DNA of 64,000 nucleotides from Fictibacillus nanhaiensis (GCF_023715445.1 NZ_JAMBOD010000002.1:186001-250000), one strand, 5' to 3'; shown: positions 19,968 to 30,092, numbered from the stretch's first letter. Numbers and translations are program-made. The notes: generated from the letters alone by a model not told the origin.

Positions 19968-20310
19968 CAAATTGATTGGAGTGCTAGGTGCGAAACTACG
20001 GCTACAATCAGTGGGACAGACGACAAGTGGAAGTGTCGTTTTTACCCCTTTTCTCCTTTGTAATTAGATTTTACGGTACGTGTTCTTATATTTATTACAC
20101 GTTCGCTCAGATTCATTGAGTTTCGCTCAAAAACGGCGAGTTACGCTCAAGATTTTCTAGCTACGCTCAAACTGCCATTAGTTTCGCTCAAAATCTTACT
20201 TTCACGCTCAAATTTACTAAATACGAGGACAGACTTCGAGAGGCTCACCGCCCGCGCGAGGAAAACGGGCATCCTCCAGCGGAAATCAACCACTTCCAAA
20301 AGCAACATAC
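19968..20310 (+). repeat. Composite repeat: palindromic-element flanks enclosing CGCTCAAA array A3
   Basis: The left flank (19970-20036, attgattggagtg...gtgggacag) and right flank (20240-20306, ctcaccgcccgcgcgagg ... gaaatcaaccacttcc) are the two ends of the palindromic repeat seen intact at 40915 and 57775. Between them lie the 37-base lead (from 20067) and six cores at 20104, 20124, 20144, 20164, 20185 and 20205, with the same 20-20-20-21-20 spacing as at 8343. It occupies most of the roughly 500-base gap between ywlB and spoIIR. Confidence 0.82.
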
Positions 20311-20318
20311 TTGCTAGT

Positions 20319-20360
20319 AAAAAAAGAAGGCAGACCTTTTGAGGCATACCTTCTTCATTT
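20319..20360 (-). terminator. Terminator of spoIIR
   Basis: Minus strand GAAGAAGG and CCTTCTTTTTTT enclose an 18-base segment; the T-run is part of the 3' arm. Forty bases after the spoIIR stop. Confidence 0.65.
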
Positions 20361-20399
20361 TCTATAATCTATGAAAATAGGGAGGAACTTATGCACATT

Positions 20400-21056
20400 T
20401 TAAGAGAATAACGAGCCTACAGCACTTACAAGGCTATCAAACAATTCTACAACAAAGAATTTAGTCTGGATTTCTTCCGTTTCATCAGCTTCTTCCACAG
20501 AAGCTGCTTCAGCTTTACCTTCTTTGTCTTCTTTGTTTTCTTTTACAGCATCACCATTTTCAAAGTCGAGAAAACATAATGGGGGAAAAAGTACACACCA
20601 CCAATTCTTCCCTTCCCCTTCTCCTAGTGTAATCAGCACTGCTTCGTATTGACCGGCCGGATAAATATAGTCTCCATACATTTTAGTAGGAAAAGCAACT
20701 TTGTTCAGCTCAACGGAAAATGTCTTTTCGATGCCCGCTTCGTTCAGTTTATTTTGTACGATCTTTTCGATCGCTGGCAGCTGTTTGCGGATAATATCAC
20801 GCGCTTCGCTTAATGTTGATAACTCATCCACCCATGTTGTGATTTGAGCGTTTACTTCATCTCGAATTTCACGCTTCAGCTTTTGATCCGCTTCTGTGTT
20901 GCTGTTAGCCAAAATGCGAAGTCTGATGGATTCTTCAGGTATCTTAACAGAGGCATTCATTGTAGCGTTTGCCACTTTTGTTTGCGTTTCAAAGAATAAG
21001 AACATCACTGCTAAAGAAATTAAAATAAGTATAAATAAATGATTGCGTTTTTTCAT
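20400..21056 (-). CDS. spoIIR: Stage II sporulation protein R
   Basis: Forespore-secreted signal protein that triggers SpoIIGA processing of pro-sigma-E in the mother cell. 218 residues from ATG 21056 (GGGGAGG upstream): signal or anchor helix LFILILISLAVMFLFFE, then IRLRILANSNTEADQKLKRE and the signature GKNWWCVLFPPLCFLDF. The C terminus bears a Glu/Lys/Ala-rich acidic stretch of about 30 residues before a hydrophobic amphipathic end. The frame continues upstream to 21113 without a ribosome site. Confidence 0.95.
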   Translation of the reverse strand: MKKRNHLFILILISLAVMFLFFETQTKVANATMNASVKIPEESIRLRILANSNTEADQKLKREIRDEVNAQITTWVDELSTLSEARDIIRKQLPAIEKIVQNKLNEAGIEKTFSVELNKVAFPTKMYGDYIYPAGQYEAVLITLGEGEGKNWWCVLFPPLCFLDFENGDAVKENKEDKEGKAEAASVEEADETEEIQTKFFVVELFDSLVSAVGSLFS

Positions 21057-21086
21057 CGTTTTTTCCTCCCCTTCGTCTCTAACCAC

Positions 21087-21115
21087 AGTTTGGTCAGCAT
21101 GAGAAAAAAACATAC
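21087..21115 (-). promoter_or_regulatory. Candidate sigma-F promoter of spoIIR
   Basis: Minus-strand GTATG (21115-21111), 15 bases, GACCAAACT (21095-21087). The spacing and the A-n-A-n-T end fit the sigma-F pattern; the second G of the -10 is missing. spoIIR is sigma-F controlled in B. subtilis. Confidence 0.45.
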
Positions 21116-21189
21116 TAGCAATCTACTAAAATCTTTTCTGTCTGATTCGACAAAGCTTTCGTAAAAACTATAGCTTTGTGAATACATCA

Positions 21190-21390
21190 TTGAAAAGTTG
21201 ATTGGAACGGAAGGGTATGAGACTCCTACGGGATCAGCGTGCCAGCTACCTGAGCATACTTCTCGCAAGGCATGCGACGAGGAAGCACGCTACGGCAAAG
21301 ATTCTCTTGTAGACGCAGGAACAGTATTTCATATAGGGGCTCACCGCTCGCCCCGCGGAAAGCGAGCACCCTGGAACTAAGTCAACTACT
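21190..21390. repeat. Palindromic repeat P1, long variant
   Basis: Starts gttgattggaacggaaggg, with gactcctacgggatcagcg, and ends ctcaccgctcgccccgcgga ... aactaagtcaactacttcc. These are the outer arms of the P family. Between them is a roughly 110-base interior with gcaaggcatgcgacgaggaa and tagacgcaggaacagtattt. The same interior recurs in opposite orientation at 37970-38090. It sits in the divergent spoIIR-rbsR gap of about 450 bases; the short frames across it are not genes. Confidence 0.75.
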
Positions 21391-21437
21391 TCCTGTAGTA
21401 TCTAATAGAAGCTTCAACGAAAGAAATAATTACCAGC

Positions 21438-21466
21438 TTGCTTTACGTCAAAAACCATGTTAATTT
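21438..21466 (+). promoter_or_regulatory. Candidate promoter of the rbs operon
   Basis: TTGCTT (21438-21443), 17 bases, TAATTT (21461-21466); the transcript start would fall in the RbsR operator. Confidence 0.5.
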
Positions 21467-21471
21467 AAATG

Positions 21472-21485
21472 TGTAAACGGTTACA
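21472..21485. promoter_or_regulatory. RbsR operator
   Basis: TGTAAACGGTTACA is a near-perfect LacI-family palindrome with central CG, immediately downstream of the -10 and 22 bases ahead of rbsR. Its position implies autoregulation and control of the whole ribose operon. It also resembles a cre site but lacks the full consensus. Confidence 0.75.
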
Positions 21486-21507
21486 TACAAGAAGGGAGGC
21501 GACGCTG

Positions 21508-22497
21508 TTGGCTACAATTCGAGACGTAGCAAAGGAAGCAGGAGTATCAGTTGCTACGGTTTCCCGTGTTCTGAATGAAACAGGATATGTTCACGCAGAT
21601 ACACGAAAACGCGTAACGGAAGCGATGAAAAATTTAAATTACAGTCCAAATGAAGTGGCCCGCTCCCTTTATAAGAAAAAATCAAAATTGATCGGTCTAT
21701 TGCTGCCGGATATTACAAACCCCTTCTTCCCACAGCTTGCAAGAGGCGTGGAAGATGAATTGCAGAAAGACGGCTATCGGATTCTTTTCGGAAACAGTGA
21801 TGAAAACGCAGAAAAAGAGCTGGATTACTTAAACACCTTTATTCAGAACAATGTTGTCGGTATCATTTCTGCGACCAATAATAAAAGCAAAACGAATTAT
21901 GATGGCTTGTCCATTCCCGTCGTCTTTTTAGACCGGACATCGAGCGACTATCCATCCGTTTATGCGGACGGTAAAGAAGGCGGAAGGATCGCAGCAGAAG
22001 AAATTGTAAAGCGTGGAAGCAAACGCATCACCCTTTTAAAGGGACCTGCTCACATACAGCCGGCGCAAGATCGATTTCAAGGAGCACTAGAAGAGTTAAG
22101 CCGCTCGGATATTGATTTTCATGTCATGTCTACTACATCATTTGCATTTGAAGATGCAGTGAAATGGGCAAAAGAGCTTTTTTCCATGTATCCAGACACA
22201 GACGGAGTGCTCGCAAGCAACGACATCGTCGCAACTGCTATCCTGCATGAAGCTCTAAGGCTAGGAAAAGCGATTCCCAAAGACATTCAAATCATCGGGT
22301 TTGATGACATTCCGCAAAGCAGCTTGCTGTTCCCTTCCCTCTCAACCATACGCCAGCCGGCCTATGAGATGGGAAAAGAAGCGGCTCAGCTTTTAATTAA
22401 ACTTATCAATAAACAATCCGTGCATCAGCAGCACATCCAAATGCCCGTTACTTTTATAGAAAGACATACAACAAGAAAGGTTGATACGAATGGTTAA
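21508..22497 (+). CDS. rbsR: Ribose operon repressor, LacI family
   Basis: 329 residues. The N-terminal LacI HTH (ATIRDVAKEAGVSVATVSRV, hinge NEVARSLYKKKSKLIGLLLP) is followed by a periplasmic-binding-like effector domain (VVFLDRTSSDYPSV, QIIGFDDIPQSSLLFP, STIRQPAYEMG). It is the first gene of rbsRKDACB and presumably responds to ribose or a derivative. The start is TTG 21508 with GGGAGG eight bases ahead; the upstream ATG at 21469 lies in the operator and adds a non-conserved tail. The end overlaps rbsK by eight bases. Confidence 0.95.
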   Translation: MATIRDVAKEAGVSVATVSRVLNETGYVHADTRKRVTEAMKNLNYSPNEVARSLYKKKSKLIGLLLPDITNPFFPQLARGVEDELQKDGYRILFGNSDENAEKELDYLNTFIQNNVVGIISATNNKSKTNYDGLSIPVVFLDRTSSDYPSVYADGKEGGRIAAEEIVKRGSKRITLLKGPAHIQPAQDRFQGALEELSRSDIDFHVMSTTSFAFEDAVKWAKELFSMYPDTDGVLASNDIVATAILHEALRLGKAIPKDIQIIGFDDIPQSSLLFPSLSTIRQPAYEMGKEAAQLLIKLINKQSVHQQHIQMPVTFIERHTTRKVDTNG

Positions 22498-23368
22498 GAT
22501 TGCAGTAATCGGAAGTTCTTCGATGGATCTAGTCGTTACTTCTGACAAACGCCCTGGTGCGGGGGAAACGGTTTTAGGTACTTCATTTAAAACCGTACCA
22601 GGAGGAAAAGGTGCGAATCAAGCGGTAGCAGCCGCACGATTAGGTGCAGACGTATACATGATCGGCTGTGTCGGGGACGATCATTACGGGTTGGCTATTT
22701 TGGAGAACTTTAAACAAAATGGTGTAGATGTAACAAATGTGGAACCGGTTACAGATACAGAAAGCGGAACGGCTCACATCATTTTAGCTGAAGGCGACAA
22801 CAGCATCATAGTTGTAAAAGGCGCAAACGACCATGTGACGCCTGATTATGTTGGTAAATCGTTAGCAATTATTGAGCAAGCAGACATGGTTCTCATCCAG
22901 CAAGAGATCCCTGAGGAAACGGTCGAATACGTTAGTGAACGCTGCAAAGAGTATGGGGTGCCTCTTTTATTGAATCCTGCCCCATCTAGGCCTATATCGA
23001 AAAAAGTGATCGAAAATGCCGCTTATATTACACCAAATGAGCATGAAGCGTCTGTACTGTTTGATGGCTTATCAACAATGGCAGCATTAAAACAATATCC
23101 AAACAAAGTATTTATTACGGAAGGGAAACAAGGCGTACGCTATTTTGATGGTGAAAAAGAAGTGCTTGTTCCCTCTTATGAAGTGAAGATAGTCGATACA
23201 ACGGGAGCTGGAGATACATTTAATGCAGCATTGGCCGTAGCGTTAGCCGAAGGAAAAAGCATCACTGACAGCCTTCGATTTGCAAATCGGGCCGCTTCCC
23301 TTTCTGTCACAAAATTCGGTGCACAAGGCGGTATGCCATTCAGAAAAGAAGTGGAGGAAACGTTATGA
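22490..23368 (+). CDS. rbsK: Ribokinase
   Basis: PfkB-family kinase phosphorylating ribose to ribose 5-phosphate. 292 residues. [20 protein letters not shown] and [19 protein letters not shown] give the N-terminal signature, and the C-terminal [14 protein letters not shown] carries the catalytic Asp and anion hole. ATG 22490 overlaps the last eight bases of rbsR and follows GAAAGG. Confidence 0.96.
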   Translation: MVKIAVIGSSSMDLVVTSDKRPGAGETVLGTSFKTVPGGKGANQAVAAARLGADVYMIGCVGDDHYGLAILENFKQNGVDVTNVEPVTDTESGTAHIILAEGDNSIIVVKGANDHVTPDYVGKSLAIIEQADMVLIQQEIPEETVEYVSERCKEYGVPLLLNPAPSRPISKKVIENAAYITPNEHEASVLFDGLSTMAALKQYPNKVFITEGKQGVRYFDGEKEVLVPSYEVKIVDTTGAGDTFNAALAVALAEGKSITDSLRFANRAASLSVTKFGAQGGMPFRKEVEETL

Positions 23369-23760
23369 AACGACATGGGATCCTAAACAGTCATATCTCA
23401 AAAGTCCTAACTGATCTTGGTCATACAGATTCAATCGTCATTGCTGATGCCGGGCTGCCGATTCCAGCTCATGTTCCCCGAATTGATTTAGCACTGACAC
23501 TCGGTGTACCAAGCTTTAAAGACGTAGTAAAAGCCGTTTCCGATGACATGGTTGTTGAACACGTGATTTTGGCGAATGAGATTCAGGAAAAGAACGAAAA
23601 AACGCTTCAATATATGAATCAGACTTTTTCAGAAAGAGACATTGAATTTGTGTCACATGAACAATTTAAAGAACTGACAAAACACGCGAAAGCCGTAATT
23701 CGAACGGGCGAAGCAACTCCGTATGCCAACTGCATTTTAAAAGCAGGTGTAATCTTCTAG
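23365..23760 (+). CDS. rbsD: D-ribose pyranase
   Basis: Mutarotase that converts beta-ribopyranose to ribofuranose for the kinase. 131 residues, with [27 protein letters not shown] and the C-terminal [20 protein letters not shown] motif containing the active-site Tyr and Asn. Four-base overlap with rbsK (ATGA) and a good GGAGG inside the rbsK end. Confidence 0.97.
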   Translation: MKRHGILNSHISKVLTDLGHTDSIVIADAGLPIPAHVPRIDLALTLGVPSFKDVVKAVSDDMVVEHVILANEIQEKNEKTLQYMNQTFSERDIEFVSHEQFKELTKHAKAVIRTGEATPYANCILKAGVIF

Positions 23761-23775
23761 AAAGGAGTGATTGTG

Positions 23776-25254
23776 ATGCACATCCAAATGAACGATATTT
23801 ACAAAGCATTTGGGACGAACCAAGTATTATCCGGGGTGGATTTTGAACTCAAATATGGCGAAGTTCACGCCTTAATGGGTGAAAACGGTGCTGGTAAATC
23901 TACCATAATGAACATTTTAACGGGTCTTCATAATCGAGATTCAGGAACGATTCAGATAGATGGACAGGAAAAATATTTTGATAATCCTAAAGATGCAGAG
24001 AAACATGGGGTTGCGTTTATTCATCAAGAACTGAACGTTTGGCCGGAAATGACGGTGCTTGAAAACTTATTTATCGGCAAGGAGCTGCGCTCGAGATTCG
24101 GTCTTTTAAAAACAAAAGAAATGAAAGCGCTGGCAAAAAAGCAGTTCGAAAAGCTCGCTGTAAACATTCCTTTAGACAGAAATGCAGGGCTTTGTTCAGT
24201 AGGTCAGCAACAAATGATCGAAATCGCGAAAGCCCTTATGACAAACGCAAAAGTCATCATCATGGATGAACCGACCGCTGCCCTTACTGAACGTGAAATC
24301 GAAAAGCTGTTTGAAGTCATAAACGCTCTTCGTAAAAAAGGAGTTTCAATTGTTTACATCTCGCACCGGATGGAAGAGATCTTCGCCATCTGCAACCGTA
24401 TTACCGTGATGCGTGACGGAAAAACAGTTGATACAAAAGTCATTTCAGAAACAAACTTTGATGATGTGGTTCGTAAAATGGTTGGCCGTGAACTGACGGA
24501 TCGTTTTCCTGAAAGAAATCCGAGTGTCGGCAAAACGATGCTGGAAGTCAAAAACGCTACAAGAAACGGCGTGTTTGAGAATGTAAGTTTTTCAGTGAAA
24601 TCTGGTGAGGTTGTCGGGGTGTCAGGTCTTATGGGAGCCGGCCGCACCGAAATCATGCGGGCACTGTTCGGACTCGATAAGCTGGATAGCGGTGAAATCT
24701 GGCTGGATGGCAAGAAAGCAGCAATCAAAAATCCTTATGAAGCTGTAAAATATGGCATTGGTTTTATTACGGAAGACCGGAAAACTGAGGGGCTTGTGCT
24801 CGATTTCTCTATTCGGGATAACATGGCACTTCCGAACTTAACGAGCTTTTCGAAAAAAGGATTCATTGATGATAAAACAGAGAATGAATTTGTTGACTTG
24901 TTGATTAAGCGGTTACAAATTAAAACGCAATCTGGCGAAACGAATGCGAAAGACCTTTCGGGCGGCAATCAGCAGAAAGTCGTTATCGCGAAATGGATTG
25001 GCATCGGACCAAAGGTTTTAATCTTAGATGAACCAACAAGAGGTGTTGACGTTGGTGCTAAGCGTGAAATCTATCAGTTGATGAACGAGCTTACCGATCG
25101 CGGTGTAGCGATTATCATGGTATCTTCTGAACTTCCTGAGGTGATCGGGATGAGTGACCGGATCCTCGTTGTTCATGAAGGTAAGATCAGCGGTGAGCTG
25201 GCAAAGAGCGAAGCAACGCAAGAAAAAATTATGACGTTTGCAACGGGAGGACAG
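23776..25254 (+). CDS. rbsA: Ribose ABC transporter ATP-binding protein (tandem ATPase)
   Basis: About 493 residues with two ABC domains. The first has a full Walker A (GENGAGKST), the signature C-loop region [16 protein letters not shown] and Walker [12 protein letters not shown]. The second has the degenerate Walker A (GLMGAGRTE) typical of RbsA/MglA, with [14 protein letters not shown] and [15 protein letters not shown]. Energises import through RbsC. ATG 23776 follows AAAGGAG; the frame's GTG at 23767 lies in that site. The stop TAA is close to 25257. Confidence 0.95.
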
Positions 25255-25258
25255 TAAT

Positions 25259-26215
25259 ATGAAAACATCACCTGCAAAAGTTAATCATGTAGATAATATC
25301 ACGCAGAAGCTGGGACCATTTTTAGGCTTAATCATCCTTGTCGTCATTGTATCGGTCCTGAATCCAAGTTTCTTAGAACCTCTGAATCTATTAAACCTGC
25401 TGCGGCAAGTGGCGATTAACGCACTTATTGCATTCGGTATGACATTCGTTATTTTAACGGGAGGCATTGATCTGTCGGTTGGATCGATACTTGCCCTCTC
25501 CAGTGCTTTAATGGCCGGAATGATCGTATCAGGCATGGATCCTATGCTTGCCATTTTAGTTGGCTGTTTGCTCGGCGCTGTTATGGGAGCGATCAACGGT
25601 CTTTTAATTACTAAAGGCAAGATGGCGCCATTTATCGCGACACTTGCAACAATGACCATTTTCCGCGGTCTGACACTCGTTTATACAGACGGAAATCCTA
25701 TCACAGGTCTTGGCGAAAATTATTTATTCCAGCTTTTCGGACGCGGGTATTTCTTAGGCATTCCTGTACCAGCCGTTACGATGATGCTTACATTTGCAGC
25801 GTTCTGGGTGATTTTGCACAAAACTCCATTTGGACGCAAGACATACGCGATCGGCGGAAATGAGAAAGCAGCCATCATCTCTGGAATTAAGGTAACAAAA
25901 GTAAAAATAATGATCTACTCTCTCGCTGGACTTCTTGCAGCGCTGGCAGGAGCGATTTTAACATCTCGTTTGAACTCAGCACAGCCAACAGCAGGAACTT
26001 CGTATGAACTTGATGCAATCGCTGCGGTTGTATTAGGCGGGACAAGTCTATCAGGCGGAAGAGGTCTTATCATCGGTACGCTGATCGGTGCTTTGATCAT
26101 CGGAACATTGAACAATGGTCTGAATCTACTAGGTGTCTCTTCCTTCTTCCAGATGGTTGTAAAAGGTGTCGTTATCTTGATCGCCGTATTAATTGATCGT
26201 AAAAAAGCAGCATAG
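25259..26215 (+). CDS. rbsC: Ribose ABC transporter permease
   Basis: 318-residue membrane permease of the BPD_transp_2 family with eight to ten hydrophobic helices. Characteristic segments are [53 protein letters not shown] and [23 protein letters not shown] 25259 starts one base after the rbsA stop and is preceded by GGGAGG within rbsA; the frame is open further upstream. Confidence 0.96.
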   Translation: MKTSPAKVNHVDNITQKLGPFLGLIILVVIVSVLNPSFLEPLNLLNLLRQVAINALIAFGMTFVILTGGIDLSVGSILALSSALMAGMIVSGMDPMLAILVGCLLGAVMGAINGLLITKGKMAPFIATLATMTIFRGLTLVYTDGNPITGLGENYLFQLFGRGYFLGIPVPAVTMMLTFAAFWVILHKTPFGRKTYAIGGNEKAAIISGIKVTKVKIMIYSLAGLLAALAGAILTSRLNSAQPTAGTSYELDAIAAVVLGGTSLSGGRGLIIGTLIGALIIGTLNNGLNLLGVSSFFQMVVKGVVILIAVLIDRKKAA

Positions 26216-26226
26216 GAGGGTTTCAG

Positions 26227-27144
26227 TTGAAAAAAGTTTTAATTGTAATTCTAACGTTGTCGGTGTTTCTTTTAGGAGCTTGTTCAATGGAACCTCCTTC
26301 ATGGGCAAAACCTTCGAAAAAGGGTGAAGGAGAAAAGATAAAGATCGGTTTATCTGTTTCTACCTTAAACAATCCGTTCTTCGTTTCATTGAAAAACGGT
26401 GTTGTGAAAGAAGCAAAAAAGCAAGGTGCTGAAGTTGTAGTGGTCGACGCACAGAACGATTCTGCTAAGCAAGTAAATGACGTAGAGGATCTATTGCAGC
26501 AAGGTGTTGATGCCTTACTGATCAACCCAACCGATTCAGCAGCTATTTCTACAGCTGTTCAATCCGCCAACAGCATCGGAGTTCCTGTAGTAACGTTGGA
26601 CCGTTCTACAGAAAAAGGCGATGTTGCATCGTTCGTCGCATCTGATAACGTAAAAGGCGGCCAAATGGCAGCCGATTATATTGTAGAACAAATTGGTGAA
26701 GGCGCAAAAGTCGCTGAGCTCGAAGGTGTGCCAGGAGCATCTGCTACACGTGAACGCGGAAAAGGATTCCATAACATTGCAGATAAAAAGTTAGATGTGA
26801 CTGCTAAACAAACCGCTAACTTTGACCGTACAAAAGGGTTAAACGTTATGGAAAACCTGCTGCAAGGTAATCCAGACATCAAAGCCGTATTCGCTCATAA
26901 CGATGAGATGGCATTAGGAGCACTCGAAGCAATCAACAGCTCCGGCCGTGATGTGATCGTCGTTGGCTTTGACGGAAACGAAGACGCCGTAAAAGCCGTA
27001 GAATCAGGAAAACTAGCTGCTACAGTAGCTCAGCAACCAGAACTCATCGGAAAACTGGCTGTCGAAGCAGCATCCGACGTATTGGCAGGCAAAAAAGTAG
27101 AAAAGAAAATATCCGCACCGCTTAAATTGATGGTGAAGGAATAA
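26227..27144 (+). CDS. rbsB: Ribose ABC transporter substrate-binding lipoprotein
   Basis: 305 residues. The signal peptide ends in lipobox LLGAC, followed by a short linker and a periplasmic-binding fold ([89 protein letters not shown]). Captures ribose outside the membrane and delivers it to RbsAC. TTG start at 26227 with AGGAGGG eight bases ahead. Confidence 0.96.
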   Translation: MKKVLIVILTLSVFLLGACSMEPPSWAKPSKKGEGEKIKIGLSVSTLNNPFFVSLKNGVVKEAKKQGAEVVVVDAQNDSAKQVNDVEDLLQQGVDALLINPTDSAAISTAVQSANSIGVPVVTLDRSTEKGDVASFVASDNVKGGQMAADYIVEQIGEGAKVAELEGVPGASATRERGKGFHNIADKKLDVTAKQTANFDRTKGLNVMENLLQGNPDIKAVFAHNDEMALGALEAINSSGRDVIVVGFDGNEDAVKAVESGKLAATVAQQPELIGKLAVEAASDVLAGKKVEKKISAPLKLMVKE

Positions 27145-27149
27145 AAAAA

Positions 27150-27193
27150 GAGGCTGACTCTATAGCTTAATGCTTAAGAGTCAGCCCTTTTTT
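27150..27193 (+). terminator. Terminator of the rbs operon
   Basis: GGCTGACTCT/AGAGTCAGCC with an 18-base loop, then TTTTTTG. Confidence 0.85.
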
Positions 27194-27261
27194 GTTGGAA
27201 AACCGCTCAGAAAAACAGTTATGATCCTTCAAACAAATTTATGAGCCCACACACAAAAACG

Positions 27262-27293
27262 AAAAGGGGACAGACCCGGGTCTGTCCCCTTTT
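27262..27293. terminator. Perfect 32-base palindrome after prmC
   Basis: AAAAGGGGACAGACCC is followed directly by its exact reverse complement. Position just after the prmC stop (27300) suggests a bidirectional terminator; the perfect symmetry with no loop is unusual for a simple terminator. Confidence 0.6.
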
Positions 27294-27299
27294 CCCAAA

Positions 27300-28166
27300 T
27301 TATTTTCCAACTACAGCAAATACCATACGATCCTTGCCGCTAATGTCGTGCTTTACATATACTTGTGCATTCGGAAAAGTTACCTTCAGCATGCTGGCTA
27401 CAGTCGCACCTTGTCCTGCTCCCACTTCAAAGCCAACAAGAGCTCTTTCCTGCAAAACAAGCGGCAGTTCTTCCATAAACCTTCTGTAAAAGTCATATCC
27501 ATCTTCCCCGCCGCTTAAAGCCCGCATCGGTTCTCTATCTTTTACGATCGTATCCAAAACAGCGATCTCATGATCAGGGATATAAGGAGGATTGGATACA
27601 ACAACATCTAGCTTGATACCCTTTTTAATAAATGGCTGCAGCAGGTCTCCATGAAGAAACTCAACATCCGCGCCAAGCTTTCTCGCATTTCCACGTGCTA
27701 CTTCGATCGATTCTTTTGCAATGTCCACTGTATATACGCGTAAATCCGTATTCTCGAGTGCCATCGTTACTGAAATGGCTCCACTTCCTGTCCCAACATC
27801 TGCAACCGTAACTTTTTTGCCTTCCGGAAAATGCTCCTCGATCAGATGCAGCATATGCTCGACTAATTCTTCTGTTTCGGGACGCGGAATCAGAACTTCT
27901 TCATTCACAGAAAACGTTCTGCCATAAAAATCTTCCTTGCCCGTAATGTATTGAACCGGCTCACCTTCAACATGCCGCCTAACTTCAGCTTTAAGCTCTT
28001 CATACTTCTCTTCACTCAATGGATCATGAAGACGCATCAGCATCTCCGTACGGCTTACACAGCCTAGTACATGTCTCATCAGGATCTCGGCAGCAAATGC
28101 TTCACGATCATGATCTGCTAAAAAAGAAGAAGCCCAGGCGAGGGCTTCATGAACTTTCGTACGCAT
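27300..28166 (-). CDS. prmC: Release factor glutamine methyltransferase
   Basis: Methylates the GGQ glutamine of release factors RF1 and RF2. 288 residues. The N-terminal helical domain is followed by a SAM-binding Rossmann domain (VADVGTGSGAISVTMAL) and the catalytic VVSNPPYIP motif (NPPY). ATG 28166 starts one base after the prfA stop, so the enzyme is made with its substrate RF1. Confidence 0.96.
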   Translation of the reverse strand: MRTKVHEALAWASSFLADHDREAFAAEILMRHVLGCVSRTEMLMRLHDPLSEEKYEELKAEVRRHVEGEPVQYITGKEDFYGRTFSVNEEVLIPRPETEELVEHMLHLIEEHFPEGKKVTVADVGTGSGAISVTMALENTDLRVYTVDIAKESIEVARGNARKLGADVEFLHGDLLQPFIKKGIKLDVVVSNPPYIPDHEIAVLDTIVKDREPMRALSGGEDGYDFYRRFMEELPLVLQERALVGFEVGAGQGATVASMLKVTFPNAQVYVKHDISGKDRMVFAVVGK

Positions 28167-28167
28167 A

Positions 28168-29241
28168 TTAAGAGTCCACCTGTGCTCTCATCTTACTAGT
28201 TTGATCTTCTGTAATGAGTGCTTCTACAAACTCATCCATCTTACCAAGTAGGATCTGGTCAAGCTTTTGAATCGTCAGGCCGATACGGTGGTCGGTAACA
28301 CGGTTTTGCGGGAAGTTGTACGTACGGATACGCTCAGAACGGTCACCTGATCCAACCGCACTCTTACGTGTCTCATCGTATTCTTTTTGCTTTTCTTGCT
28401 GAATCTTATCATAAACACGTGCACGAAGAACCTTCATCGCTTTTTCTTTGTTCTTAATCTGTGATTTTTCATCCTGACACGATACAACCGTGCCTGTTGG
28501 AATATGTGTTAAACGTACCGCAGATTGAGTCGTGTTTACAGACTGCCCCCCGGGACCAGAAGATGTAAACGTATCAACACGTACGTCTTTTTCATGAATT
28601 TCAACTTCAACCTCTTCCGCTTCAGGAAGAACCGCTACAGTAGCTGTGGATGTATGAATACGTCCGCCAGATTCAGTTGCAGGTACACGCTGAACGCGGT
28701 GTGCCCCATTCTCATACTTAAGCTTCGAATAAGCACCAGCGCCGTTGATCATAAAGATAATTTCCTTATAGCCGCCAAGCTCTGTGTATGAAGCTTCAAT
28801 AACTTCGGACTTCCAACCTTGCATTTCCGCGTAACGGCTGTACATGCGGTAAAGATCACCTGCAAACAATGCTGCCTCGTCTCCACCTGCAGCACCGCGT
28901 ACTTCAACGATTACGTTCTTGTCGTCGTTCGGATCTTTCGGAAGCAATAAAATTTTCAGCTTAGCCGTGAGCTCTTCAATCTGATCAGAAAGACCTGAGA
29001 TCTCTTCTTTTACCATAGCTGTCATTTCGGCATCAAGCTTATCTTCAAGCATCAATTTCGCCTCGTCCAGCTGCTCTTTTGCCTCTTTATATTCACGGTA
29101 AACCGCTACTGTTTCTTGAAGAGAAGATTGCTCTTTAGAATACTCACGCAGTTTGTTTGTATCGTTAATAACTTCCGGATCACTTAATAATTCATTTAAT
29201 TTATCATATCGTTGTTCGATCGTCTCTAAACGTTCTAACAT
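28168..29241 (-). CDS. prfA: Peptide chain release factor 1
   Basis: RF1, reading UAA and UAG. 357 residues. The stop-codon tripeptide is in the [14 protein letters not shown] segment (PAT), and the peptidyl-tRNA hydrolysis motif is [18 protein letters not shown] (GGQ). The C terminus has [24 protein letters not shown] precedes ATG 29241. Confidence 0.97.
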   Translation of the reverse strand: MLERLETIEQRYDKLNELLSDPEVINDTNKLREYSKEQSSLQETVAVYREYKEAKEQLDEAKLMLEDKLDAEMTAMVKEEISGLSDQIEELTAKLKILLLPKDPNDDKNVIVEVRGAAGGDEAALFAGDLYRMYSRYAEMQGWKSEVIEASYTELGGYKEIIFMINGAGAYSKLKYENGAHRVQRVPATESGGRIHTSTATVAVLPEAEEVEVEIHEKDVRVDTFTSSGPGGQSVNTTQSAVRLTHIPTGTVVSCQDEKSQIKNKEKAMKVLRARVYDKIQQEKQKEYDETRKSAVGSGDRSERIRTYNFPQNRVTDHRIGLTIQKLDQILLGKMDEFVEALITEDQTSKMRAQVDS

Positions 29242-29347
29242 GGTTATTCACCTCTGTTTTATATGCATAACATTATAATTATAGTCGTTATCAGTTAAAC
29301 TCTCAATCTTTTTCAGTAAACTCTAGCTTCTTCATTGTAACTATATT

Positions 29348-29677
29348 TCACCCATTTAATTCCACTTTTTCTACATGACTTTTTCCCCATTCGCTCATAT
29401 GGGTTAATGTGGCTTCTAAATCTTTACCGTATTCCGTTAAAGAATACTCTACTTTTGGAGGTACTTGGGGATATACTTGGCGATTGATCAGTCCATCAGC
29501 TTCTAATTCTCTTAGTTGCAGCGTCAGTGTTTTTTGTGACACTTTTGGAAGCAGTTTTTTTATTTCACCAAATCTTAAAACGTCGTTTTGCTGCAAATGG
29601 CATAGAATGACACCTTTCCATTTTCCGCACACCACATCCATCGTCACTTCAATTGGATGAGAATATTCTTTTCTCAA
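29348..29677 (-). CDS. HxlR-family winged-helix regulator
   Basis: A 109-residue MarR-like regulator of the HxlR/YodB type: CGKWKGVILCHLQQND, LRFGEIKKLLPKVSQKTLTLQLRELEADGLINRQVY and YSLTEYGKDLEATL. Redox members of this family sense thiol stress through an N-terminal cysteine; here Cys17 and Cys25 flank the first helix, so a redox role is possible but unproven. TTG start 29677 with GGGGTG seven bases ahead. The divergent small gene at 29805 is a possible target. Confidence 0.85.
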   Translation of the reverse strand: MRKEYSHPIEVTMDVVCGKWKGVILCHLQQNDVLRFGEIKKLLPKVSQKTLTLQLRELEADGLINRQVYPQVPPKVEYSLTEYGKDLEATLTHMSEWGKSHVEKVELNG

Positions 29678-29804
29678 TCGAAAACACCCCTTAGTATCAT
29701 TTCGTTACCTTAGTTACAATATTGTACCTTCTTGCATTTGAGAACTAACTATTATTATAATAACTACCGTGGAAAATGACTATAAAAATATTGGGGACCT
29801 GCCG

Positions 29805-30092
29805 ATGTCAAAAACGATACGAATCGTAAAGAACGGAGAAAAAAGGAAAGTACATCCAGAAGACTTGCCTTGGGTCATCCTTCAGCTTGAAAAAGGAAAG
29901 GACAAAGGACTGATTGAAGTTATTCAACATTCTTCAGCGATACGTGCTTTCAGAAAAAAAGATTATATTTTTGGATCAACCATCTTTAGCTGGAATCATA
30001 AAAATGAAGATCAGCTTTATTTTGATTACTACCAATTTAAAGTGTTTTGTGAGGATTTGGATGTAAAGGTTAGATATTCAGAAGGAAGGTAG
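29805..30092 (+). CDS. Hypothetical protein
   Basis: A 95-residue soluble protein I do not recognise: MSKTIRIVKNGEKRKVHPED, then a mixed acidic/basic body with SSAIRAFRKKDYIFGSTIFSW and a YFDYYQFKVF segment rich in aromatics. ATG 29805 lies eight bases after TTGGGGA; a GTG at 29769 would add 12 residues. It is divergent from the HxlR regulator and ends before a good terminator, which supports it being real. Confidence 0.6.
   Translation: MSKTIRIVKNGEKRKVHPEDLPWVILQLEKGKDKGLIEVIQHSSAIRAFRKKDYIFGSTIFSWNHKNEDQLYFDYYQFKVFCEDLDVKVRYSEGR

Noticed and set aside
21472-21485. The rbs operator as a cre site
   Set aside because: It resembles cre but fails the WTG end; its perfect LacI-type symmetry next to rbsR fits RbsR better.
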